From Exobasidium rhododendri (Eukaryota > Basidiomycota > Exobasidiomycetes > Exobasidiales > Exobasidiaceae): 64,000 nt of DNA. Of the stretch, positions 50,410 through 59,433 are shown in pieces (the first letter of the stretch is position 1; every line of letters starts with the position of its first letter). The position numbers were made by a program, and so were the translations under genes. The notes below the pieces were generated by a model. That model was not told the DNA's origin and did no database searches. It worked only from the letters and a program-made list of their open reading frames with translations. The stretch lies in NCBI GenBank assembly GCA_026210745.1, contig CP110630.1, forward strand, positions 620,001-684,000, given 5' to 3'.

Positions 50410-51669
50410 CTACTTCTCCCACGGCGGATCTGGAAAAGGCTGTCCCGGCTTGAGGAGGTCCAACCAATGTGCAATCTGCAGCGTCTTACGATCGCTCGCC
50501 CTTGCGATTCGCTTGCCCAACCCTCTCGATTCAGAAAGACGCAACTTGCCGTAGCACCATGCCTCGCTCTTCTTTGCTATGCCTGCCAGCTTCTTCACGA
50601 TGAGAATTCGTTGATCTGCGCTGGTGTCCAGCATCCATGGTTCCTGGCCCTTGCCCTTGGTGCTTCTGGTGGAACGGGCTACCGCGGCGGCTGCGGCTTG
50701 ATCGGCTTCCTTGGTGAGACCAAGCTCCGTGGCAATGGCATGTCGCTGCTCGGGCGTAGCATACAGCAGCTGGAAGGCCACCGAGTCGTCCAGCTTTAGG
50801 CGCGCAAACGCATTTGTGATGAAGACGGTCCTTCTTCCTGCTGCCTGCGCTGTTCCCTCGATCACTTCCCTCACCTGATCGTCGGTCATGTTCACCATCC
50901 ACAATTGTTTCCTGGGCACCTTCTTCATCAGTGGGAACAACTCCTTCACCGCCCACGTGTACAGCATCTCACGGCCACTGGACAATGCTGACAGTATCTC
51001 GTCCGTCATCCTGTTCTTGCATCTGTCCCGGATCGTGTCACGGTCGTAGCCGCTGTACTCGTAGATGAGCTCCACCAAGGCGATCTGATTCGGACTGGGA
51101 GTGAGAGACCAAGGCGTTGCGGATCCGTCGTCGTCGTCTGCCTCGTGCTCCTCCTCGTCTTGCTCAGCGTCTCCTTGGACGCCGTCATCGGTCTGGTGGT
51201 CGTGCTGCTGCTGTGATGGGAGTGTCGGTGCATCGTCGTGCTGAACAGGATAATGCGAAGAAGAGCCAAGGGAGAGGGTCAAGTCGTTGAACGGCTCATT
51301 GAGGGAGTATGAGGGATAGACTTGTCCACTCAAATTCTCTCCACCGTAAAATGCGTTGTGGTGGTTACTATAAGGAAAATACTGACCGCCCAGCTGTTCG
51401 TGTGGATGGACAGGGTGATTGCCACGGTGGAACTGTTGGTAGTGCTGCATCTCTGTATAGCTGTGCCCATGCGCACGGGAAGTCTGCGCTCCAGAGTGGG
51501 GATAGTAGTCTGCCTCATTACGACTGCTTCCAAGACGGGGCGTTTGGGCGTACTGCGACGAGGATTGGTCCGTGTAGTAGCTGTAGTGCGGGTTCCAGTC
51601 ACCGTCCATGGGTCGAGCTGCACACACAACGAGGAGACAGAGAAGTGACACTTGGTACAAAAGAAGCAT
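50410..51669 (-). CDS. Secreted-family paralogue, type D (419 aa) with an LxLxL motif
   Basis: The frame opens from a TTG at 51777; the ATG at 51669 puts the signal peptide (about 1-18) before ARPMDGDW (Met21, the shortest pro-region). YAQTPRLGSS near residue 43 and GAQTSRAHG near 63 are 20 apart. FNDLTLSLGSS near residue 130 contains LTLSL, the EAR-type L-x-L-x-L pattern. An acidic stretch (DEEEHEADDDDG) precedes M1 (LIYEYSGYDRDTIRDRC). M2: LWMVNMTDDQVREVI, FITNAFARLKLDDSVA; M3: PWMLDTSADQR, KSEAWCYGKLRLSESRGLG. Function unknown. Confidence 0.9.
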   Translation of the reverse strand: MLLLYQVSLLCLLVVCAARPMDGDWNPHYSYYTDQSSSQYAQTPRLGSSRNEADYYPHSGAQTSRAHGHSYTEMQHYQQFHRGNHPVHPHEQLGGQYFPYSNHHNAFYGGENLSGQVYPSYSLNEPFNDLTLSLGSSSHYPVQHDDAPTLPSQQQHDHQTDDGVQGDAEQDEEEHEADDDDGSATPWSLTPSPNQIALVELIYEYSGYDRDTIRDRCKNRMTDEILSALSSGREMLYTWAVKELFPLMKKVPRKQLWMVNMTDDQVREVIEGTAQAAGRRTVFITNAFARLKLDDSVAFQLLYATPEQRHAIATELGLTKEADQAAAAAVARSTRSTKGKGQEPWMLDTSADQRILIVKKLAGIAKKSEAWCYGKLRLSESRGLGKRIARASDRKTLQIAHWLDLLKPGQPFPDPPWEK

Positions 51670-52053
51670 CGTGGGCCAACTATTTTCAGAGATGGAGAGG
51701 CAGGTGTGAGGAGAAGATGCAGACCTTTTCGAGCTCCTATACGGGTAGATTCCTCGAGTGCTGCTTGGGAAGTACAAGGGCTGGCATTCTTATACAGTCA
51801 CAGGAAAGCGTTCAGACCAAGGAGTGACACAAGATCAGATTAAGTCGATTTATTGCTACATGTACACAGCCTTCGTGTGCAGTGCAGAGAAGAATCTTAG
51901 CACTCGCAAGATCAGATAAAGCGGTTTTTTGTTCTTTTCATGGTAGCGTCAAAGCAAAGATTGTCTCCTTTCAATGGCCTTTGAAAGACTCGAATGACTG
52001 CGTCTGCACTCGCCGTCCTCAATGCTGTTCCTTGCGCATTTCTGACTAGAGCG
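51670..52053. other. Intergenic region with promoter
   Basis: No gene. A TATA-like TATAGG (51737) and TATAAGA (51788) precede the ATG at 51669. Confidence 0.4.
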
Positions 52054-53391
52054 TCAGTAGCTGATCAACCCAATCTCCCTGGCAATCACTCGACGATCTG
52101 CACTGGACTCTGCCTGCAACAAGCTTCTCGCCATCCACTCGGTGAAGTCGAACCGCTGAAAGGTCTCTCGAATCGTGTCGCGAGATTCTCCCCTGATCGA
52201 TGCTGCGTACCGAACGACCTTTACGCTTTCTACGCTCGTCAGTGACTGTGTCCATGCTGGGCCGGTCAATTCGTCCTTTGGCGACAGTCCGAGGAATCTC
52301 TTTACCGTTTTTGCAATCAATTTTTCATTGCCAGAAGTCAGCATGTTTGCAAAGGGCGAGTTCAAGGAGGTTTTGCATCGCTCGATCGTTGGCAAGTATC
52401 CGAGACCGCTGTGTTTGAAGATGCTGTACACGACCTCTCTTCTGTCTTGGGGAGTGAGGTAGCGCCACACGCGTATATCATCGTCAGCACCACCCCGTGG
52501 CAACGCCTTCGTGACCGCATCGAATTCGTCGTCCTCTCTGATCATTTCCTCTGCAGCGCTCGAGGACGACGAGTGTCCACTGTGCAGTGTTCCTTGTGAA
52601 GCGTTCCCCGACACGATCTGATGCTGTCGATACTCCTCGACAAACGTGTTGATGTTGTGGTTCTCATACAAGTTCATGTGCATCAGCTCGGAGGCGAGTT
52701 GCTCGGCCTGATCTGGTTGCTGGTAGGGATACTCTGGCAGCTGATAGTCTTGCACATGCAGATGGTCATACGTTTGCTGCTCGGGAGCTCGACTGCGACG
52801 CGACGACCTGCCTGCCTGCGCAAATCGGCCACTAACGCGAGAAGTCTGCGATCCTGTCTCGTGATGATGCTCTTCACCGTGTCTGTATTGCGCGTTGGTG
52901 TTGAGAAGGGCGAAGCGAGCCGTGCCAGGTATGGGCTGAGATGAGCGTATGTCACTGCGTCCACTTGCATCATCTTCCGTGCCACTGTCTGCACTGCCAG
53001 CATAGGCCATCTGCAAGCCAGATCCGCTGCTTGCCTCCTCTACTTGACCGTGGGAATAGCCAAAGTCCAACAGATCTGCGCGAGCACTTTGAAGGGCACC
53101 GTCCGGAGAAGGACGTGATCGTCTACCAGACTCACGGCGGACCCTTTCAGTTGCAGGTCGTCTAAGCGCATGAACTGTTCTAGGGACAGCAGTGCGGATG
53201 ATGCCGTCATCTACCCTGTTGACAGGCTGTCTTGGAGGACGTTCCCGCGGCTGTGACGGGTAAGGGGTGTCTCTTTCATCCCACTGGTGGTCCATGGGAG
53301 CAGGTGCTGGTGCTGGCGCAGGCGAGGCAAAGCACGAGTCACAGAGACATGCAGCGACAGCAATGAGCGCGAGAGAGAAGATCAGCTTCAT
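52054..53391 (-). CDS. Secreted-family paralogue, type E (445 aa)
   Basis: An in-frame ATG at 53514 lies upstream of a strong TATA box (53439-53451), so the ATG at 53391 is the start. Signal peptide about 1-22, then a Pro-Ala run ending PAPMDHQW (Met33). The QTSRV motif (GSQTSRVSG) is far downstream, near residue 178, after an Arg-rich section. M1: VWRYLTPQDRREVVYSIFKH, M2: PAWTQSLTSVESVKVV, RDTIRETFQRFDFTEWMA, ending IAREIGLISY; no M3. The C-terminus is closest to the next gene at 53835. Function unknown. Confidence 0.88.
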   Translation of the reverse strand: MKLIFSLALIAVAACLCDSCFASPAPAPAPAPMDHQWDERDTPYPSQPRERPPRQPVNRVDDGIIRTAVPRTVHALRRPATERVRRESGRRSRPSPDGALQSARADLLDFGYSHGQVEEASSGSGLQMAYAGSADSGTEDDASGRSDIRSSQPIPGTARFALLNTNAQYRHGEEHHHETGSQTSRVSGRFAQAGRSSRRSRAPEQQTYDHLHVQDYQLPEYPYQQPDQAEQLASELMHMNLYENHNINTFVEEYRQHQIVSGNASQGTLHSGHSSSSSAAEEMIREDDEFDAVTKALPRGGADDDIRVWRYLTPQDRREVVYSIFKHSGLGYLPTIERCKTSLNSPFANMLTSGNEKLIAKTVKRFLGLSPKDELTGPAWTQSLTSVESVKVVRYAASIRGESRDTIRETFQRFDFTEWMARSLLQAESSADRRVIAREIGLISY

Positions 53392-53834
53392 GGTGGAAGG
53401 TGAGTGACGAAGAGGATGAAGGTTATGAAAAAGGAGTATTTTATTTATATAGCTCGTCTCTGCGCATGGCATGAAAGCTGCAGCAATGGAGACGATCAGA
53501 TAGCAGCTGGACATACCGCCTCCGACATCTGAAAATGTTCATGATAAGATCACTGCATCAGGACGCTCATTTCTTGCGACCGAGATCCTGCCGACTCTGC
53601 AGTACAGGTTAGGTGGTCGAGCTGGCGTGAAAACCGCGTGGATCAGCCTCATCCAAGACTTCTAAAGGACAGGTCTCCAATCAGTCATGCAGACTATCTG
53701 AGCTCCCACCGCATCATCACGGAGCAGTAGTATACGTATGATTCCCATGAAAAACGGCATCCTTGTACACATTGACATTCAATAGACTACATCGTGATAC
53801 AGGGGGGAGCTCTTCACGATATATACATCATCTC
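53392..53834. other. Intergenic region with promoter
   Basis: No gene. Holds the TATA box at 53439. Confidence 0.45.
53439..53451 (-). promoter_or_regulatory. TATA box (TATATAAATAAA)
   Basis: A strong minus-strand TATA about 50-60 bases before the ATG at 53391. It rules out the upstream ATG at 53514. Confidence 0.65.
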
Positions 53835-54842
53835 TCAGTAGCTCACGAGCCCCATCTCTCTTGCCACGATCCGACGATCTTCCCACGTAGGTGCATCGAC
53901 CAGCGCGCGTATCATCTCTGGCGTGTAGCCCTGACGATGAAAGAGCTGTCGAACTTGGTCTCGCCCTTGTCCTCTGATTGATGCGACAAACTTGACCGCT
54001 TCCAGACTCTCCTCGCTGCTGAGCTCCTGCGTCCAGGCTGGGCGTTCGTAGCTTTTGGCCCTATAATGACCAAACAAGGCGTTAAGTGCCTTCTTTACCT
54101 TTGCATGGCTGCCAGAGTCCAATTTCTTCATGATGGAATCGGTCAGGGATAATCGGCAGTCTCCGAGAATTTCAAAGTAGTTGAGATTTGTGTTTTTGAA
54201 GATGTTGTACACCACCTCTTTCCTCGCTTCGGGCGACAGATACTTCCACACTTGAGGAAGACTTTCTCTCTTGACGCCACTTGGGATGCGAAGCTGGGGC
54301 ACGTTTACTTCCTCGTCCTCGGTGAGCGGGCCTGCATGTGTTCCAGTAGTGGAGGATGATTCATGCTGCTGCTGGCTCGCACGACTAGTCCATGCGTCTT
54401 GATTCTGCCTTTGAAGTCTGGGCGTCGGCGGCGCCTCTTGACCTTGACTTGCACGATGGCGCGCCAGACTCATGTACCCCATCTGTTCAGCGATTCCCAT
54501 CGGGTGACTGGGGCCTGAAGGGATGTTCATGGGGTAACTTGACCAGAAATTGACTTCTTCACGATAGGGAGCACGTCCGGCGTCGAAGATGGAAGTGTGG
54601 TAGTGAGCTGATGACGCTTCTTCTCCGTAGTCTGGACGTCTGCTGTGTCTCAGATCCGCTGAGTCCTGTGCAGTTCGTCCTCGTATGCGGGGGGTCGCAG
54701 ATCCGCTCTCTCTTGGGTAGTAGAATCCCCCTCCGTATGGGTCGAATTCCATTGGAGCAGGAACAGGCACAGGAACAGCGACACACAGACCGTAAAGGCT
54801 GGTCAAGGCACCCAAGATCGCGACATTGATCGTGTAAGTCAT
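53835..54842 (-). CDS. Secreted-family paralogue, type E (335 aa)
   Basis: The frame extends upstream to 54950, but only the ATG at 54842 places a signal peptide (about 1-22) before VPVPVPAPMEFD (Met31). PRIRGRTAQD is the basic patch; a lone WTSRAS lies near residue 158. EQMGYMSLARH is at the F-x-x-L-x-L position. M1: VWKYLSPEARKEVVYNIFKN, M2: PAWTQELSSEESLEAV, RDQVRQLFHRQGYTPEMI, ending VAREMGLVSY. A tandem duplicate of the gene at 52054. No TATA box was found close to the start. Function unknown. Confidence 0.88.
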   Translation of the reverse strand: MTYTINVAILGALTSLYGLCVAVPVPVPAPMEFDPYGGGFYYPRESGSATPRIRGRTAQDSADLRHSRRPDYGEEASSAHYHTSIFDAGRAPYREEVNFWSSYPMNIPSGPSHPMGIAEQMGYMSLARHRASQGQEAPPTPRLQRQNQDAWTSRASQQQHESSSTTGTHAGPLTEDEEVNVPQLRIPSGVKRESLPQVWKYLSPEARKEVVYNIFKNTNLNYFEILGDCRLSLTDSIMKKLDSGSHAKVKKALNALFGHYRAKSYERPAWTQELSSEESLEAVKFVASIRGQGRDQVRQLFHRQGYTPEMIRALVDAPTWEDRRIVAREMGLVSY

Positions 54843-55277
54843 TGTTGTGGGAGTGGAAAAGAAAGAATAAAGACAGGAATTCATTGCAAGGGCTCTGCAA
54901 TCGGACCTCTTCCTCTTTTTCCACATCTTTCGCCTCTCGCAAAGTCTCATCTGATGGTAGGGCGTAAACGAGATTGCACAGCCTCGAGACGCATGACGCC
55001 AAGCATGATTACACCGCTTCTAATCTGATGGTGTCATGTATTATCCAGTGTCCGTTGCCTTAAGTACGCCCATCTCTTATGATCTCACTGCTCTGACTGC
55101 GCCTTCTGTGTCTCTGCTTCTTATCGATTGTGCACGGTCTCCAGTAGCAGCTACAAGACGTAAGTGTCGCGACAAGTAGACACTAGCGGGAAAATTACAC
55201 CACGATCTTGCATGTATGTATATGCTACAGGGGAGAGAAAGCGAACGTCTTCTCCCTTTCTAAATATATGTATGCAT
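54843..55277. other. Intergenic region
   Basis: No gene and no clear TATA box. Confidence 0.4.
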
Positions 55278-56705
55278 TCAGTGATGGTGCTCACACGGCA
55301 GGGAAGAGCCCCACCCTTTCGGCTTCAGATCGATCAGCCACTCTGCGATCCTCCTCACCTCTTCTCTCTTGTTGCACTTTGCGATGCGCTTTCCCAGTCC
55401 TGCCTGTTCGGATAGGCGCAACTTCATCACATAGAATGAGACACTTCTCGGGACGGCCGTATTTAGCTTCTGCACGATCTCCACGCACTGAGACGGGAGT
55501 GTGCCTTTCGTCCACGGCTGGAAGGAATACGCTATCGTACGGCTACTCTCATTCAAGTCGTGCCAATCGTCCCTCTTGCTGATCCCGAGCTCTCTGGCCA
55601 CCACGGAAAGCACCTCCAACGGCGTGTTCAGGTATTCTTTCGCTTTCTCTGCTGACATGGCATGCCGATACAGGAAGTTCTGGATGAAGCGTTCCTGTCG
55701 ACCGGATGCCGTCGCCAGTCTCTGGACCAAATCGTGCATCTCTGCCGTCGTCAATCGACCCATCCATTTCTTCTTGCGCGGCTCCAGCTCCATTTGCGGG
55801 TAGAACTGCTTCACAGCCCACGCAACAGACTCTTCCCCTCCATTGTAGAGTGCAGCGACGATGTCGTCGGTGATGTGATGGAGACACTTGTTCCTGATCG
55901 ACTGCCACGTGTAGCCAACTCTGTCGTAGATGGTGTCGATCATCCACCTCTGCTCCTCGCCGTCAAAGAAGTCCCACACAGAGGAGTGATCGCGTGCTGC
56001 TTCGTCGATGTCCCCTACAGGTACTTGTATACTACTCTCCTGCGCATGTGACGTAATATTCTGGCCTTGCTGCACGCTGTCATAGGTGGACTCGTACGGG
56101 CCTGACCACATGTGCGGTACTTGCATTGGATAGTGATCAAAACCGGAAGGAGACGGGTGCGACAGAGCTCCGAGCGTCTGTACATGGTCGACTGTGGGAT
56201 GCAGTCCAGCAGCAGAGTTGTACGTATGATGCGCGTCAAAGGGGGCTCCATGGTAAGATTGATCATTTGTGAGAGTAGAATAGTGAGTCTCCTGCGCTTC
56301 TTGACCATGATGGTAGTACCCTTGTGATACATGTTGCGCCTGAAAAGCACTCAGCAGATCGACCGTGCCATCGTCTCGAGGGTATGTGTCGCCGTAGGAG
56401 GTTCTGACTTCGAAGGGGACAGTGTGGCCACTTAGACGCGCTGACTGCGGCTCAAGGATGGCGCTCTCACCGTCTCGTCTTCTCCTGAATCGTGCAACAG
56501 ACGGTCTGGTCAAGTCTCGTGTACTAGTGCGAGACGTTTGAGGCTGCTGGGAGGATTGTCTGTCCTGGCTTCTCGTTCGAACTCTTGCTATGTGTCGCCC
56601 TGCACTGATGTTACTCACATCATCTTGCATGGGTGCGGCCAACACATTTCCTGCAAAGATGCACAAAGAAATGACGAGCGCTACGAGCTTGTAGATGTAA
56701 GCCAT
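55278..56705 (-). CDS. Secreted-family paralogue, type D (475 aa)
   Basis: Signal peptide about 1-23, then only AAPMQDD (Met26; the Pro-rich stretch is minimal). Basic patch ARVRTRSQDR, then QPQTSRTSTR near 56 and EPQSARLSG near 85. The middle is His/Tyr/Gln-rich. M1: WMIDTIYDRVGYTWQSIRNK, M2: KWMGRLTTAEMHDLV, FIQNFLYRHAMSAEKA, M3: PWTKGTLPSQCVEIV, RSVSFYVMKLRLSEQAGLG. Function unknown. Confidence 0.9.
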   Translation of the reverse strand: MAYIYKLVALVISLCIFAGNVLAAPMQDDVSNISAGRHIARVRTRSQDRQSSQQPQTSRTSTRDLTRPSVARFRRRRDGESAILEPQSARLSGHTVPFEVRTSYGDTYPRDDGTVDLLSAFQAQHVSQGYYHHGQEAQETHYSTLTNDQSYHGAPFDAHHTYNSAAGLHPTVDHVQTLGALSHPSPSGFDHYPMQVPHMWSGPYESTYDSVQQGQNITSHAQESSIQVPVGDIDEAARDHSSVWDFFDGEEQRWMIDTIYDRVGYTWQSIRNKCLHHITDDIVAALYNGGEESVAWAVKQFYPQMELEPRKKKWMGRLTTAEMHDLVQRLATASGRQERFIQNFLYRHAMSAEKAKEYLNTPLEVLSVVARELGISKRDDWHDLNESSRTIAYSFQPWTKGTLPSQCVEIVQKLNTAVPRSVSFYVMKLRLSEQAGLGKRIAKCNKREEVRRIAEWLIDLKPKGWGSSLPCEHHH

Positions 56706-57485
56706 GATCAGGCCGTCGATATGCTGGGGTGAGAAGGGGGTGCAAGATAGAAGTAAGGAACAAATAGGGAGAGACGCCGTAATTGATTCTGGTGAGCATC
56801 CTTTATACTATCAAGCACTCACCCCATTCAATTGTTACCGAATACTCCACTCGGTGTCACTCCTTTCTCTTGTGAATTTCTACTATCTCTGGAAGGCACA
56901 CGCGAATGGACCGAAGGTGACACACTAGCTGAGAGACAGTGATGACCTAAAGGGGGAGGCCAAGGCTGTGCTTCGACATTGCAAAATCTGCATTGAGACC
57001 GACGCCTGTCCGAACAGACCATCACGCAGCCGAGAAAGCACCGCGGCAGTATTTCTGCTCTACAGACAGTGATGGTAGGAGACAGGACTCTTTCTACTTG
57101 AGTCCATTTTCGCTCCACACTAACTCTTCTCCTGCTGTCTTTTGATGTACAGAGCAACGTGTGTTAAAAGACAGGAGAGCAGTACCGCAGTAGCAGCTTT
57201 GAATACTACCAACATCGACCGATCGCTTTGCAGGTGACAGAGTGACAAGTCTGATGGTCACTCGAATACACCCCTCTCAAAGACATGCTCAAAGAAATGC
57301 TCAACGATGTGCTCAGTGTATCTGCCCTTGCTGATAGCTAATCTCATGCACGTTGGTACACGATCGTGGCGCTGTACGGTTCATGCGTGACAGCTTGTAT
57401 ACCGTTGAAAGGGGATTGTTCACAATGATATTGATTTAGCTGTAGACGCTACACACTCTGTTCGTCGATAAGCAGACGTCCTACC
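56706..57485. other. Intergenic region with promoter
   Basis: 780 bases without a convincing gene. TATA box at 56801. Confidence 0.45.
56801..56807 (-). promoter_or_regulatory. TATA box (TATAAAG)
   Basis: Minus strand, about 96 bases before the ATG at 56705. Confidence 0.5.
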
Positions 57486-58977
57486 TTACGCATCCCTCTC
57501 CGGCAACCGCACCGTGTCCACGTTGGTAGGCTTGAGCTTGAGGAGGTAGGCAGCAATGACCCTCATATCCGCGTCGTCGGCCTGCTCGATTCGCACCCCC
57601 AAACCTGCAATCCCAGACAGTCTCAACTTGCCATTGCACCAGCCTGGCCCGTACTTGCCCACATACGGCCTCAGCTTGGCGATGATCGCTCGCCTGCTCA
57701 AATCGTTTGTGCCCTGCATCCACGGCTCGCTGCCAACTCCACGCTTCGGTATACCGTGAGTTCGCATGGCAGCTTCCTCGGACGTCTTTGTGAGGAGGAG
57801 CTGCTCTGCAATCGACACTCGCTCTCGTGGGGTCGCGTTCAATATCTCGACTGCCTTTTCCTTCGTCAGGCCAGTTCGAGCAAACGTATTCGTGATGAAC
57901 AACGTATTTCGATCTGCCGCCAATGCCATCTTGTGAATCACCTCATCAACTTGTTCTCCAGTGAAATGCTGCATCCACTCTTGTGGGAGAGTCAGAGACT
58001 TCGTTGATTTGAACAGGACCTGCACTGCGCCGTACTTATCTTCGTCACTGCCTTCTGTGAATGCGGTCACCATCGATTCGGTCAGGCGAACGCGGCACTT
58101 TTTGCGCGCCGACACGCGAGTGAAGCCGCTGAAGTCGTAGATTGCATTCACCATGTACCTCTGGCCTCTGCTGGACAGGCCTGCCCAGACGGGTGACTCT
58201 GCTCGTGCTGTTTGATGACCGGGTGTCTGCACATCTGTCTCCTCCTGCTCCCCCTTCTCCCTCCCCCTCCTCATCCTCACGCCCATCGATGTCGACGAGC
58301 TGGTCCTCTTCCTCCTCGTGTTGCCCGGTATGCGTGGAGGACTGACCGAGATACACGTTGTTCTGACCGGGATACTCTGGGAAGAAGTTGTACTGTTGCA
58401 GCGGTGGAGGAGGGTGAGGGGAGTGAGATCCACCTTGTTGCCAGGACGGCAGATCGTGGTGGGTTGAGAAGCCATCGGACACTCTACCGTGCGGCCAGTG
58501 CTGCATCTGATGAGGGAACTGTTGCTCAGCATGATATGAAGGCATATGTCCGGTCTGGGAGGATGGATCAAACCAGAAAGTAGTGTTCTGATAAGGATGA
58601 TGCTGGCCAGCCACAGGGACTCCACTGTATTCCTGCTGAAGAGAGGCGTGCACGTCATTGCGAGATCCGAGAAGTATCTGTTGTTCCTCGCTCCGATGAG
58701 GCCTCCGAACTTGTGACGATCGACTGCTGTATCGAGCTGTTTGCGGCTCCTGATTGCCATGAAGAGGAGCATCAAATCTTGAAACAGAAGCTCGTGCTGT
58801 TTGCGGCTCTTGGGAATGTTGAAGAGCATGATGACCTGTTCGTACTCTCAGTCTAGGCACACGGCCGTCATTGCTTGCACCTTCACGGTTCATAGGCGTG
58901 GGTGCCGCACCAACGCGCCAGAAGCCGTGACACCCAACATAAGCAGCCAGATATGCGATCGCAAGAAGCTTCATCAT
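57486..58977 (-). pseudogene. Secreted-family paralogue, type D, with a frame change
   Basis: The ATG at 58977 opens a normal N-terminus: signal peptide about 1-23, APTPMNRE (Met29), basic RLRVRTGHH, EPQTARASV near 60 and EPQTARYSS near 80, and a FFPEYPGQNNVYLGQ segment shared with the next gene. Around 58225-58300, in a G/A-rich run (about EGEGEGGAGG), the family sequence moves to another frame, which continues as VWAGLSSRGQR, M1 (NAIYDFSGFTRVSARKKC), M2 (EWMQHFTGEQVDEVI) and M3 (PWMQGTNDLSRR, GPGWCNGKLRLSGIAGLG) to 57486. No believable intron bridges it. Either a one-base indel has broken the gene or a homopolymer error is present in the assembly. Confidence 0.75.
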
Positions 58978-59433
58978 GGCCGAGGCTGGTGTTGGAAAGG
59001 GCAGAGGAAATGGTGATGGTGAGGGGGGGCTGAACAGCTAATTATATGCGCACGTCTGAGTGCATGATGTGATGGAATGTATCACCGCAAACATGTACTA
59101 CTGAATCACTGATCATGTATAAGATATCATGCGACACAGCCGCTGGGTGATTCGGGCGTGATTGACCGTGGCACACTATCAGATCTCAATGTCCCAATGC
59201 ACGAATCACAACGACGTCTTTCTTTCAGCTCTAATGGATGCAATAAAAGTAGCTGTACCTGCCAGGGGAATCATTTCAATATAAAGACTTCTACTTGGGG
59301 AATAATGGTGTATCGGCTTCAGCGCTAGTGGCACATGGACAAAAGAGGGACAAGAATGCATCAAGACGCGAATCTTTCCTTTTTACACCGTGAAGGTATC
59401 GTCTAGCACCCACTTGCGAGCCGACAGTGTGGT
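58978..59433. other. Intergenic region with promoter
   Basis: No gene. TATA-like box at 59041; several TGATCA/TGATTGA words at 59110-59160. Confidence 0.45.
59041..59048 (-). promoter_or_regulatory. TATA-like box (CATATAAT)
   Basis: Minus strand, 64-71 bases before the ATG at 58977. Confidence 0.45.

Noticed and set aside
53392-53514. Start at the ATG 53514 for the gene at 52054
   Set aside because: A strong TATA box lies downstream of that ATG, and the signal peptide begins at 53391.
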